Part shown: positions 1 to 8,700 of the stretch, piece after piece
How the letters are laid out: each line of letters opens with the position of its first letter
Position numbering within the stretch: the first letter of the stretch is position 1
The notes under the pieces: model-generated
Database searches by the model: none
What the model was told of the DNA's origin: nothing
What the model saw: only the letters and a program-made list of their open reading frames with translations
Assembly: GCA_024196135.1 (NCBI GenBank)
Contig: JAMQCK010000567.1
Coordinates: forward strand, 1-19,917
Source of the DNA: Pleurotus ostreatus/Saccharomyces cerevisiae fusant
Lineage: Eukaryota; Opisthokonta
Length of the DNA stretch: 19,917 bases
Reading direction: 5' to 3'
Translations under genes and position numbers: made by a program

Positions 1-1111
1 TCAATGGACATGCGTCTGCTTCTCTTTGGCGGGGCTGTGAGCGTGCCCTCGAAGGTCACGTTGGCGCGCTTCAACGACGGTTGCGCGGGTCCAGGCTCGA
101 TCTGGAGGTCCTCCAAGACCGCAGTCGTATTCGCCTCCTTCAAGTTAGAAGAATAGTTGAGTCCGTGCATGGCAAGACAGAAGTAAGACTAACCTCTGTG
201 ACAGACTTGTCCATGATGCAGACCGCTTTCAGAACGTTGAGCATCTTCCAGCCGACACTACTCTTCTTCGGCATCGGTACCAGCATGAAACCGAGCTTGC
301 ACGTTACGATGTCGCCGATTTTCACTGCAGCTGGAGAGCAGGCCTTGTACCTAACCCGAAGTCAGACCCGCTGATATCAAAGTGGGTGAAGGGTACGTAC
401 GCTCCCGAACCCGTCGCCGGATCAGTTTCGTACTGAAAGTAACTGACTACGTTGTCCTTGGTGTGTAGGAATGTGGATGATGCTAGCGCGGCCAGATAGC
501 CCTTGGGGTCAACGTCAGCATCGAAGGCGACAACGTCCTTGGGGTCAACATCGTTCTTGTGCGAGAAGTAGCGACTGCTGGCGGAGATGCCAGCGCCCGC
601 ATTTGTGGTGATGTGGTCTGACGCCTGGACACCGCCTCCGACGGAACGGTCGAAGAACAGACGGATGCGCTCGATAGACTTGATGGCTGCGTCGAACGGT
701 TTCTGGTGGAAGCCCGCGAGGTTCAAGCCCTGGCGCAAGAAGCGCGCTCTGTTCTCGCTGACGCTTTGTAAGTCAATCGTTGGCAAGTAAAATTTAGGTT
801 ACTTACTGCTGCCTCTCAGTAACAGGGGGTAAGTCAGCATCGACGACGACGCCGCTGACCTCCAAAACCAGCTCCGTGTCCAGCTCAATGTCGACAGCGA
901 CCCTAACCCGACCATTTGACGCAGTGCGTACTGCGACTCTGGAGGAGATCGCCGTATCCTGCCGCGCGGTAAGTGCCGATCGAAGCGGTTCGAAACTATG
1001 ACTGACCTCCAAAAACGTGCCTAGCGTGAGGTTCGGTGCAATGGCCGCGCGTGAGGACGCGATCCACATAAGTCGCTCGCCTGCTCTCTCGTCAGCGGAA
1101 GTCACGGACAT
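1..1111 (-). CDS. Agaricomycete-specific protein of unknown function, four exons, 3' end cut by window edge
   Basis: My model joins 1111-807, 763-401, 350-194 and 137-1, giving about 320 residues before the edge. Introns are 806-764 (GTAAGT donor, 43 nt; an alternative AG six bases later is also in frame), 400-351 (GTACGT donor, CTGAC branch, TTAG acceptor, 50 nt) and 193-138 (GTTAGT donor, CTAAC branch, 56 nt). All exon phases agree. The protein begins MSVTSADERAGERL. It contains HTKDNVVSYFQYE, then, across the second splice, YKACSPAAVKIGDIVTCKLG followed by LNVLKAVCIMDKS, and ends in a basic tail KRSRRMSI, with the window cutting the next codon. The GDIV block and MS(I)-type basic C-terminus recall a large family of mushroom hypothetical proteins; this is recognition from memory, and no function is known to me. 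No signal peptide or membrane segment is seen. The start at 1111 is not certain (see the upstream ORF). Exon structure is well supported, function is not. Confidence 0.72.
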
Positions 1112-1118
1112 TAATCAT

Positions 1119-1169
1119 TTACTTGCCGGCCTCTTCGACGTCGTAGCAACGAGGAAACTTGTCGGCCAT
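1119..1169 (-). other. Upstream ORF, or alternative first exon, of the 1111 gene
   Basis: An ATG at 1169 in a good context (GACATGG) opens a 16-codon frame, MADKFPRCYDVEEAGK, which stops 8 nt before the ATG at 1111. It is the first ATG downstream of the TATA box at 1235-1244. Either it is a translated upstream ORF, or it is the true first exon. In the second case a GC-AG intron (1126-1081, donor GCAAGT, branch CTGAC, acceptor GCAG, 46 nt) joins EEAG to ERLMW in frame. Both starts give AGERLMW at the junction, so the sequence alone does not decide. Confidence 0.45.
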
Positions 1170-1234
1170 GTCGTCTCGACTTAGGTAGAACGTATGTGCA
1201 AAGCACGCCAAGGACAAAGGTTGTGAAGGTGAAG

Positions 1235-1244
1235 CTTTTATATA
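1235..1244 (-). promoter_or_regulatory. TATA box of the minus-strand gene
   Basis: TATATAAAAG read on the minus strand, about 66 nt upstream of the ATG at 1169 and 124 nt upstream of the ATG at 1111. Transcription would be expected to start near 1210, which puts the 1169 ATG first in the mRNA. Confidence 0.6.
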
Positions 1245-1504
1245 CGAGGCACCGTCGTCGTCGATGTGATGATAAAGATTTTCATCTCTCTTTCCAGGCG
1301 TCCGAGCATGGCTTGGTCGCTCGATCCTTCCGACAGGGCCGCTCGAGCCTCTATTCCTTGCATTGCCGAATGGTTGGCGAACCCGCTCATCTAGATCAAG
1401 GCTCGGTCGGGCTCGAGACGCGCGCATGCAGTTGCGCCGCACAGTACGTGTGGAACCGACCCGCTCGCACAGAGACATAGCGTCGAAGTCTCAAGGTCTG
1501 GCGC

Positions 1505-1586
1505 CCTCAGCGAATAGGATTACTTCCTTTCCTAAGCTAAGAGCCTCGTTCTACGCTGCCGACAGCTCGGATGTCTGACACGCTCC
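1505..1586. repeat. Imperfect direct repeat, copy 1 (offset 110 bp)
   Basis: Shares the blocks GCCTCGTTCTACG and CGGATGTCTGACAC, with similar flanking sequence, with 1615-1696 at a constant 110-bp offset. No terminal inverted repeats and no coding content are visible. It looks like a local tandem duplication that has since diverged. Confidence 0.65.
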
Positions 1587-1614
1587 TCTACATGCACCAA
1601 CTGCTTCGTCCCGC

Positions 1615-1696
1615 CTTTCAACAAATGGGATTTCGCCTTTCTCAAAGTAAGGGCCTCGTTCTACGTTCTAGATATGTCGGATGTCTGACACACTCG
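1615..1696. repeat. Imperfect direct repeat, copy 2
   Basis: Second copy of the unit at 1505-1586. The best conserved parts are GGGCCTCGTTCTACG and TCGGATGTCTGACACAC; the middle eleven or so bases differ. Confidence 0.65.
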
Positions 1697-2222
1697 GAAG
1701 ACGCGGTCCATGGGCGGCAGTCCTCGCGGATGTCCAAGACTTCAATGGCAAACGAGGCTCATTGTTTTGCATGGCCGACATCCGTGTCTTGCATCCTACG
1801 CTTGACTGCCGGATGCGTCGCGGCAGCCGACGCACAGTGAAAGGTGAGACTGCTTGGCGTAAAGCGGAAGGGTGGACGCTGAATGATGATCATGTTGCTG
1901 GATAACATGGAGTCTGTCCCGCAGCTAGCGCACCCCACGATTTTGTTGTTGACAGCCGTTGTAAGTCGATTTGCTGTCCCCTTTCTCATGAACATAGAGC
2001 TCATGATTGATTTCGAGCGTCTCATCTTATGACTGTCTATTACCACAAATGCCGCGCCAGCTTCCGGAGCGGACCATGTCCCGCGACCCTACTAATTTCA
2101 TACAAAGATCCGCCCTAAGTCTCATCGGCCTCGAACGAGCCCGGCCATGATCGGTTTTTTTTTCGGCCAGTAGCAATGAGGCGCGCCCGACTGTTCCTCC
2201 TCACAGATGCGAATACGGGTGG

Positions 2223-2230
2223 TATATAAG
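2223..2230 (+). promoter_or_regulatory. TATA box of the 13-exon gene
   Basis: TATATAAG lies 38-45 nt upstream of the ATG at 2268, so the 5' untranslated region would be only about 10-15 nt. Confidence 0.6.
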
Positions 2231-2267
2231 CTAACGGTTACATCTTCAGACGTCGTCTTCGTCAATT

Positions 2268-4810
2268 ATGACAGAGTCTACTCGTCGCTCCACTCGCCAA
2301 GTAATCATGAAAGATTCGTGCGTCTATTACCTTCCTTCTTCGTCTCGCTCATACTAAACGTTCCTCGCAGTCATGGCATCATCGATGGCGGAGGGAACCC
2401 TGATCCCCCCTTCCAATCGCCTTCGAAAAGGACGAAGACCGGAAAGCGCATGCGGATCGTCTCCCCCATCCCTGGCACCGAAGATAACGTTGCGCCCCAG
2501 TCCGAGGCCGGCCAACAGGCGCCTGCGGATGCCCCTCAGGATGGCGATTCCCAGAAGGAGGTCGTATCATTGGACAATGCTGGCCCGTCGGAAGGCTCGC
2601 AGACGGAGGCAACGAGGTCCGGTGATGGTGAAGATGATGAAGATGAAGGCCGTGTGAAGAACAAGTGCGCCTATCTCTTTACTTTACCTCTCCCACGTTG
2701 ATAATTTGCAGGTTCATTGACGATGAGGCTGAAGAAGACAACGACAGCGAATGGTGAGCACGGTTTATCCTCGCTTCGCTCGTCACGACCTTACAGTCAT
2801 GCCAGCGGTGATGAGGGGCAAGGCCATCCGGACGCAATCGAAGACTCGGGTGTTCCAATCGGGCCAAATGACAGGTTCGCCTTCCTCGTTTTCTTCTGAG
2901 TCTGCTTGCTGATGTTGCTCAGCGACGACGACGATATGATCGATCTCGAGTACGTACGACGAGAGAGCCTCTCCTACAAGGCTGAACGTCCTTACAGCGC
3001 CGGTGCGCAAGTCGTTGGCGACGACTCTGAGTCTGATGGCGAGCACTCCGCGTAGTCAGTATTCGTACCTCTCGCTTATCTTCTTTATATACTCATACCT
3101 TTGCAGCTCTGCCGCCAATCATCAAGCGCCGTGCGTCCATTCTCATGTGCATGTCGCGGCCTGCTGACGGGCGCTGCCTATAGAGGTGCTATCTCAGCCC
3201 CGGACGCCATTCATGTCCATATCGATGGCCTCCAGCCCGCTACTCAATACTTCAAGACGTTCGTCATCGACAAGAAGCACCCTGTGTATGTCTTCCTCCT
3301 TCTGTAGGGGCTCTGAGTTGACCGTCTCTCCAGTTACCTGGCGCTCAAGCCCGACGCCATTACGAAGTACTACGGCGTCAATCCGTATTTCTTCACGCAA
3401 GGTGTCTACAACTCAATGCATACCTACGAGTTCAGTACTGCAACTGCCGATTTTTTGTACGCGCTAACCTGACTTCAGCGACATACCGCTCTTTTCGACG
3501 TCGGCATACCGTCCGGAGAACGCTACGGACTATCCGGACCCTGGCGCAACGCTCGAGAAGATCTACCCGCACTTCGCTCTTATGAGGTGAGTTCTCGGTC
3601 TTTTCCAAGCTGTACCTAGCATTGACTCTTGCTTAGGACGCTTGCCACCGTCGTCGGGTTCAGGGATGGCGCCGGGTACATCAACCTCAGTCGCGTCGAC
3701 CCCGCCCGACTGCTTTTCATGACTATGGACAGGCGCAGCCGAGACACCTCCCTCGTCACCGTCGCCGACAAGAGGACGCCTACGATGTGTCTGACCGGCG
3801 GGCTCGTGCGAGACTTCTTCGTGGGTCCAGAGGGACGGATCTTCAACAAGGACCCTCGGCGCGGTATCAGCATAGCCCCTCTCGACGGCGAGCCAGCTCG
3901 TATCTTCGCTTGTCTGAACCAGGTCGCCAAATTCTCTGGCGAAGATCACCACAAGTTTCCCCTCTACGACAACGGCAGCATTGCTTTTTCTACGAAACCG
4001 GGAAAAGACGGTGAGACGGTATAAAACTGGCGTCCGAGCATGGCACTCACGGGCTCTAGGTCGCAAGCCGAACGTTCCTGGATATCCCGCAACCGCAAAG
4101 GCGAAGCGGGAGAAACCCGAGCTGATCTCCGACGGGTCCAAGAACTTTCGCAAGGCGGGTGTCCTCGAGTACATGGACGAAAGTGAGTGCGTGCGAGCAT
4201 GTTCTTTCCTGTCGTTTACATTACCGCAGTTCCTGTAATCGACGCGCGCTCGAAAGCCGTCGATTGGGGCGTGGACACCTTGAAGGACTTGAAGGACGAG
4301 CGCAACTGGCCGCGTTTCGTAGGCATGCTTGACAGAGACGCGCTCGTTGTCGTCTTCTACACTGTCTCTCGTTGGCAGGTGGACCAGAAAGCAGTCTCGT
4401 TCAACGTCGACAGCATCGTCGTCCTATCGGACAGCATCGAAGCCGAGAGCTCTCGCGCCAAGAAGGCGCTGAAGGAGGTTGAGAAGGAGGCGATTGCTCA
4501 GAAGGTGGCTGACTTGGAGGCCGAGAAGAGGAAGAAGGCGGAAAAGAAGGCGCGGAGGAAGGCGGAGAAGCGGGAGGCTAAGCAGGGGCAAGTACCGTCA
4601 ACCACCTCCCAAGCAGAGGGATCGCCTGCTCATGGTGACGATGGTGACGCTCCTGCGGGTAGGAAGAAGCGTCTGACTCACGAGCGGCCAGTGGCCGCTG
4701 AAGCAGAGTCTGGTGCTGGTGAGTCGCCTTCGAAGAAGGTGCGGTCGTCCGAACATGATGCCGAGCTTCCTGCAGAGGGTGGGAATGGCGATGAAGACGT
4801 GAATGTGTAG
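2268..4810 (+). CDS. Acidic/lysine-rich, probably nuclear protein of unknown function, 13 exons
   Basis: Model exons: 2268-2317, 2371-2664, 2712-2753, 2797-2874, 2923-2949, 2998-3051, 3107-3130, 3184-3285, 3334-3435, 3479-3586, 3637-4010, 4060-4182 and 4230-4810. They sum to 653 codons (652 residues plus stop). Introns are 43-55 nt and GT-AG except 3436-3478, which lacks a GT donor. The N-terminal 200 residues are low-complexity and acidic, with a basic SPSKRTKTGKRMR patch near residue 30. The central part (about 200-460) looks globular: HVHIDGLQPATQYFKTFVID, then FTQGVYNSMHTYEFSDIPLF, then TLATVVGFRDGAGYINLSRV. The C-terminal 190 residues begin DARSKAVDWGVDTLKDL and run into a Lys/Glu/Arg-rich helix (about 527-577, likely coiled coil) and basic patches such as RKKRL. 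No family is recognised. Basic patches without a signal peptide suggest a nuclear protein (inference). Confidence 0.75.
3436..3478 (+). other. Intron without a canonical GT donor
   Basis: The frame upstream (ending TYEF plus two bases AG) and the frame downstream (DIPLFSTSAYRPE) join correctly only if 3436-3478 is removed. That segment starts TACTG and ends in a good CTGACTTCAG acceptor. The exon ends TTCAG and the intron also ends TTCAG. One extra G before TACTG would make a normal AG|GTACTG donor. If retained, the segment reads into TGA at 3470. Confidence 0.6.
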
Positions 4811-5528
4811 GCCTTTCCGCTCTCTTCTGTCTTCCACTGTCTTTACTCTACACCGCTTCTTCGACGTGTTTTACATTCTTTACCTACTGTCGTTACGCTT
4901 CTAAAATATACACTGTCTTTACTCAGGCGTCTGACGGAAGTCTTGAACTGCAGCAATCGAATACGCGCTCGCACAAGTACAGGAACAATATTCAAGATCA
5001 AATCGGGAACTGACGACGGATGTGGGCTCATGTTTACTGTTGTTTCATCTTGATCGCGGATGTGAAATTCGGTTTGTCACCGATCCACGGTATAAGGATG
5101 TGTCCGCACTTCATCCTGCCCCTTTTCCCTCGTACCATCTCCAGGCTCTGATATCCACCACCTTGAAGTCGTGCTCGAGTCATGCCAGGTGCGTGACCCG
5201 CGCGCACACTAGCGATGTTTGAGCTGACCCTGCGTAGCGTCGCCCGTTCTCTCGACTTCGGTGGTTTGCATCTCGATCTGCGCATGCTCCAAGCTGCAGC
5301 GCACCTTGCGAGGCCGTATCCTGTTGCTCTCTACGGGCATCCTCTGCGCCAGTTGCAATAGCGCTATCACTGCTCTTATACAAGCACCTGACGCCGACAT
5401 CCACATTCACCGCCTTCCTCTGTACGTCGCCACCTCCTTCTCCAACCACCCATTCTACCATTCCCCCCCATCCTCTTGTTCCCGTGGCATATGGGCTGCG
5501 GAACACTGTCTTATGCCTTCACCGGCAT
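4811..5528. other. Intergenic region between the 13-exon gene and the Helitron leader
   Basis: No gene is supported. The Helitron frame happens to stay open back to an ATG at 5261, but that stretch is low-complexity (Cys/Ser/Pro-rich) and lies upstream of the TATA-like box. A possible 53-nt intron (GTGCGT donor near 5190, GAGCTGACC branch, CGTAG acceptor near 5237) could belong to a short upstream exon, but I cannot connect it to a product. A 14-nt direct repeat is present (4835-4848 and 4911-4924). Confidence 0.5.
4835..4924. repeat. Pair of 14-nt direct repeats, CACTGTCTTTACTC
   Basis: Exact copies at 4835-4848 and 4911-4924, 76 bp apart, within the pyrimidine-rich sequence after the stop codon of the 13-exon gene. 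Their role is unknown. Confidence 0.7.
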
Positions 5529-5578
5529 CCCCGAGGGTTGAACTCGGGGCCGTTATGCGCTTGGGGGAGTTCGGCCCC
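5529..5578. repeat. Two overlapping, mutually exclusive stem-loops
   Basis: CCCCGAG (5529-5535) pairs perfectly with CTCGGGG (5543-5549) across a 7-nt loop. GGGGCCG (5546-5552) pairs perfectly with CGGCCCC (5572-5578) across a 19-nt loop. Both structures need the same GGGG at 5546-5549, so only one can form at a time. They sit just upstream of the TATA-like sequence and leader of the Helitron gene. Confidence 0.6.
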
Positions 5579-5604
5579 GTCGTCGATGCGGCCGACGCCG
5601 CCCC

Positions 5605-5614
5605 TATTATATAT
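5605..5614 (+). promoter_or_regulatory. TATA-like element of the Helitron gene
   Basis: TATTATATAT. If transcription starts about 25-35 nt downstream, the first ATG met is 5741 (context CCCATGG), which is in frame with the Rep-helicase. This supports 5741 rather than 5261 as the start. Confidence 0.4.
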
Positions 5615-5740
5615 GGTCGCTATGTACGTCGGTATACTGTTTGCTCTCTATCCATTGCGATTCACTCCTCTCGCACGCTGAGTACTTTGGCTTGCCGCCC
5701 CGTTACACGCTCTGTTGGCCAGTCGACGGCCGCTCGTCCC

Positions 5741-8700
5741 ATGGGTGGCGCGAGAGATCGACAGGAGTTCAGGATCATCCAGTTTTACGAGATTAAGCCA
5801 TACGTATTGCGTGCTCCTGACGCTCACGTCCTTGAAGATTGGTGCTACATCTATGAAGACACTATCGCCGCGGACCAGGTTGACCGTGAAGACATGGAAG
5901 ATGTCATCGCTGCGCAGATTCCACCCGCCGCGCTCTTCATGCACCTTATCCTAGCGGAGGCCAAGAAGGTATGTAGGCTGCATGATATATCTGTTACTTG
6001 GCGTGGCGTTGCCGCGGGAGACCTTCCTGATATTGGTGAGAGTCACGAATGCACGGCGGGTTGTGCCTCCTGGACGACATTACTGAGACGTATCCCGCCA
6101 GATGAGGAGAGGACTTTGCTGAAAGTGTCCAAGTATGAAGCGACGCGTCGCGCGAAGCCAGGGTATGCGCAGATGAGGCACGATCGTTACCTGAGGGCAA
6201 AGGCCGCAGCGCCCGAGCCACCCTTCCCGCCTCGCCCGTATTCCAAAGAGCTTCTGCATACTATCACCAGCGACTTCATTGCAGATTCCATGGCCATGGA
6301 AGAAGCGGCCTGTGGTGTTTGCGCCGAGTTGAAGCCTACCAAAAATTTGACAAACATTAGGCACGTCGCCAGACACTTACCGGTGCTTGCAGTCGCTGAC
6401 GTCGCTATCAAAGACGATGGTTCTCGTTGGGAGGAAGATAAGCCTGTGCTGATACCAAATGCCAAATACGTTTGCTCTGAGTGCCGTCCCGTCGTTACTA
6501 AAGGCGTCCTCCCTCGTTTGGCGCTGGCGAACAATCTCTGGATAGGTGAGGTCCCGTTTGTACTCAGACGCCTCCGGTACTTCGAGCGACTACTGATACA
6601 GCGTGTCCGGCACAACGCTTTGTTTGTCAAGGTGGCAGGCGGGTACCGCAAAGCCATTGCTCACGTCATTTCTTTCCCCGTAGAATCCGAGAAGATATAC
6701 GAGACGCTTCCACCGCCGAAAGGGGACATTGAAAAGGTTCTGGCAATTATGTTCACGGGCCCTACGCCGCCATCCGTAGACGATTATAAATCGCCTAGGT
6801 TTGCACCACTTCTAGTGCGGCACCACGCCGTTCGCGATGCGCTCCAGTATCTTATCGCGCACACGCCGGGTTGGGATGACATTACCGTTGACGAGAAGGC
6901 GCTCGCGCAGTACTCTGAGTCGGTTCCACCCGTCACCGTGGTGTACAGGCCGTCTGCCTCGAATATAGCGCCAGAAGGACGGAGCTCGTATGATGTCGCG
7001 GATGAGCATGGAGTCGAGACTGGTGAGATACCTTTCCAAGTCCATGGCCTGACCGGAGATGACTTAGAAACTAAAACTCACGAGGAACTGACAGCGCTGG
7101 CGTTGGACCACTTCAACGCAAACAAAGGAATGCTGCGTATAGGTCATGGCGAGCGACCAGAGTCGCTTTATAATAATCCGCTTTTGTACCCGAAGATGTT
7201 TCCGTGGCTCTTTCCCTTCGGACGTGGAGGTCTCGGTTGCACTAGCGACGCGTCCAGTCAGCGGCTTCGCCTTTCTCTCAAAGAGCACTGTCGACACCTG
7301 CTAATGTATTATGATAAGCGATTCCAATTAGATCCTGCATTTATCTTCGTCGCGTTCAGTCATTTCCAGATTCGTGATGCGACGACGCAGAGCTTCTTAG
7401 TCGCTCGCAGAAGCCAGTTCGAGGAAGTATCTCAACGCATCCTTTCCGTTGATCCCACGATCCTTCAGCACATCATTAACCGTGCTAAGACTGGCGAGAA
7501 GGTAATACCTGCTACAGACGAGGAGAAACTGTGTTACCGTGTTCTTCAAGATATGGAGAGCGTAGCAGCCAAAGTTGACGGATCCTCAGCAGGCAGGAAG
7601 TGGATGAGGACAGAGATTTGGTCGCTAATTGCGCATCTAGGGTCGCCTATTTGGTACATTACCATTGCGCCGACGGACATCAAGCATCCACTGTGCTTTT
7701 ACCTTGCAGACGCTGAGCAAGCATTCAAGCCAAACCTACAGCCACCGACAACTGATGAGGAGCGTGACGAGCGCTTCCGCGCTGTTGTAGGGAATCCTGT
7801 CGCAGGCGCACGCTTCTTTCACTTTGCCGTCCAAGGATTTATCAAGCATGTCCTTGGGGTTGATTCAGGACATGATGGGATTTTTGGCGAGACGAGCGGG
7901 TACTACGCGACCGTCGAGCAGCAAGGTCGTTTGACTCTGCATCTCCACTCTTTGCTATGGATTCGTAGCTCTTTGTCGCCATCGGAGATTCGCGAGCGAA
8001 TGAAAGACTTCGAGTCCGAATTCTGCTCGCAGATGGTAGAATACGCCGAAGCCTGCCACAGGGGCGAATTCATTGATGGTACGTTCGAAGAAATTTCTGC
8101 CCATCTCAAGGAGGTAAGGAAGAAACGGGGATATCAGAACCCTACTTACACGCACCCAGCGACCCCGCCAGAGGTGTACTGCGTTTGCGCGAAGCGAGGG
8201 TGCGCCGAGTGCGAGGAGACTCGAAAGTGGGTGGCGAAGTTCAAAGAGGAGGTGAACGATATTCTCATGAGGACCAACGTACATACATGCAAAGACAAGT
8301 ACTGCAAATTCAATAAAACTGGGCGCTGCAAAGCACGAATGCCGAGAGACGTGCGTACCGAGACTGGAATCGATCCCAACACCGGGGCGCTGCGCTTCAA
8401 GCACTTGGAACCAAACATGAACGATGTTTGCACGGTCTTGAGTTATTTGTTCCGCTGCAATCACGACTGCTCCTGCCTTCTGTCCGGGAGTGCTGTCAAC
8501 CACATCGTATACTACATTACAGAGTACATCACTAAAATGGGACCGCAAACTCACGTTATATTTGAGGTCATTAAATCCGTCTTCGATCAAAATCAAGACC
8601 TCTTGTGCTCGGGTGGCGATGGGATAGAAGCTGCCCGTCGTCTAATGACAAAGATCGTCAACAAGCTAGCAACGAAGATGGAGCTTGGAGGGCCTATAGT

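Larger units (their letters stand above)
1245..2222. other. Intergenic region with no supported gene
   Basis: Only short unrelated open frames occur here, none with a recognisable motif. The stretch holds a two-copy direct repeat (about 1505-1586 and 1615-1696) and a run of nine T around 2154-2162. It lies between two divergent promoters (TATA boxes at 1235-1244 minus and 2223-2230 plus). Confidence 0.6.

Noticed and set aside
325..400. A 26-nt intron or frame break before the GDIV exon of the minus-strand gene
   Set aside because: A 50-nt intron (351-400) with GTACGT donor, CTGAC branch and TTAG acceptor joins the frames cleanly.
3563..4174. 203-codon minus-strand open frame opposite the 13-exon gene
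   Set aside because: The plus strand there has consistent splicing and coding phase; the antisense product has no recognisable feature.
5261..5740. N-terminal extension of the Helitron protein to the ATG at 5261
   Set aside because: The frame is open, but the sequence is low-complexity and lies upstream of the TATA-like box at 5605-5614. The first ATG after that box is 5741. It could still be partly real if transcription starts earlier.
7955..8596. 213-codon minus-strand open frame inside the Helitron gene
   Set aside because: Shadow of the conserved Rep coding strand; no motif and no promoter.
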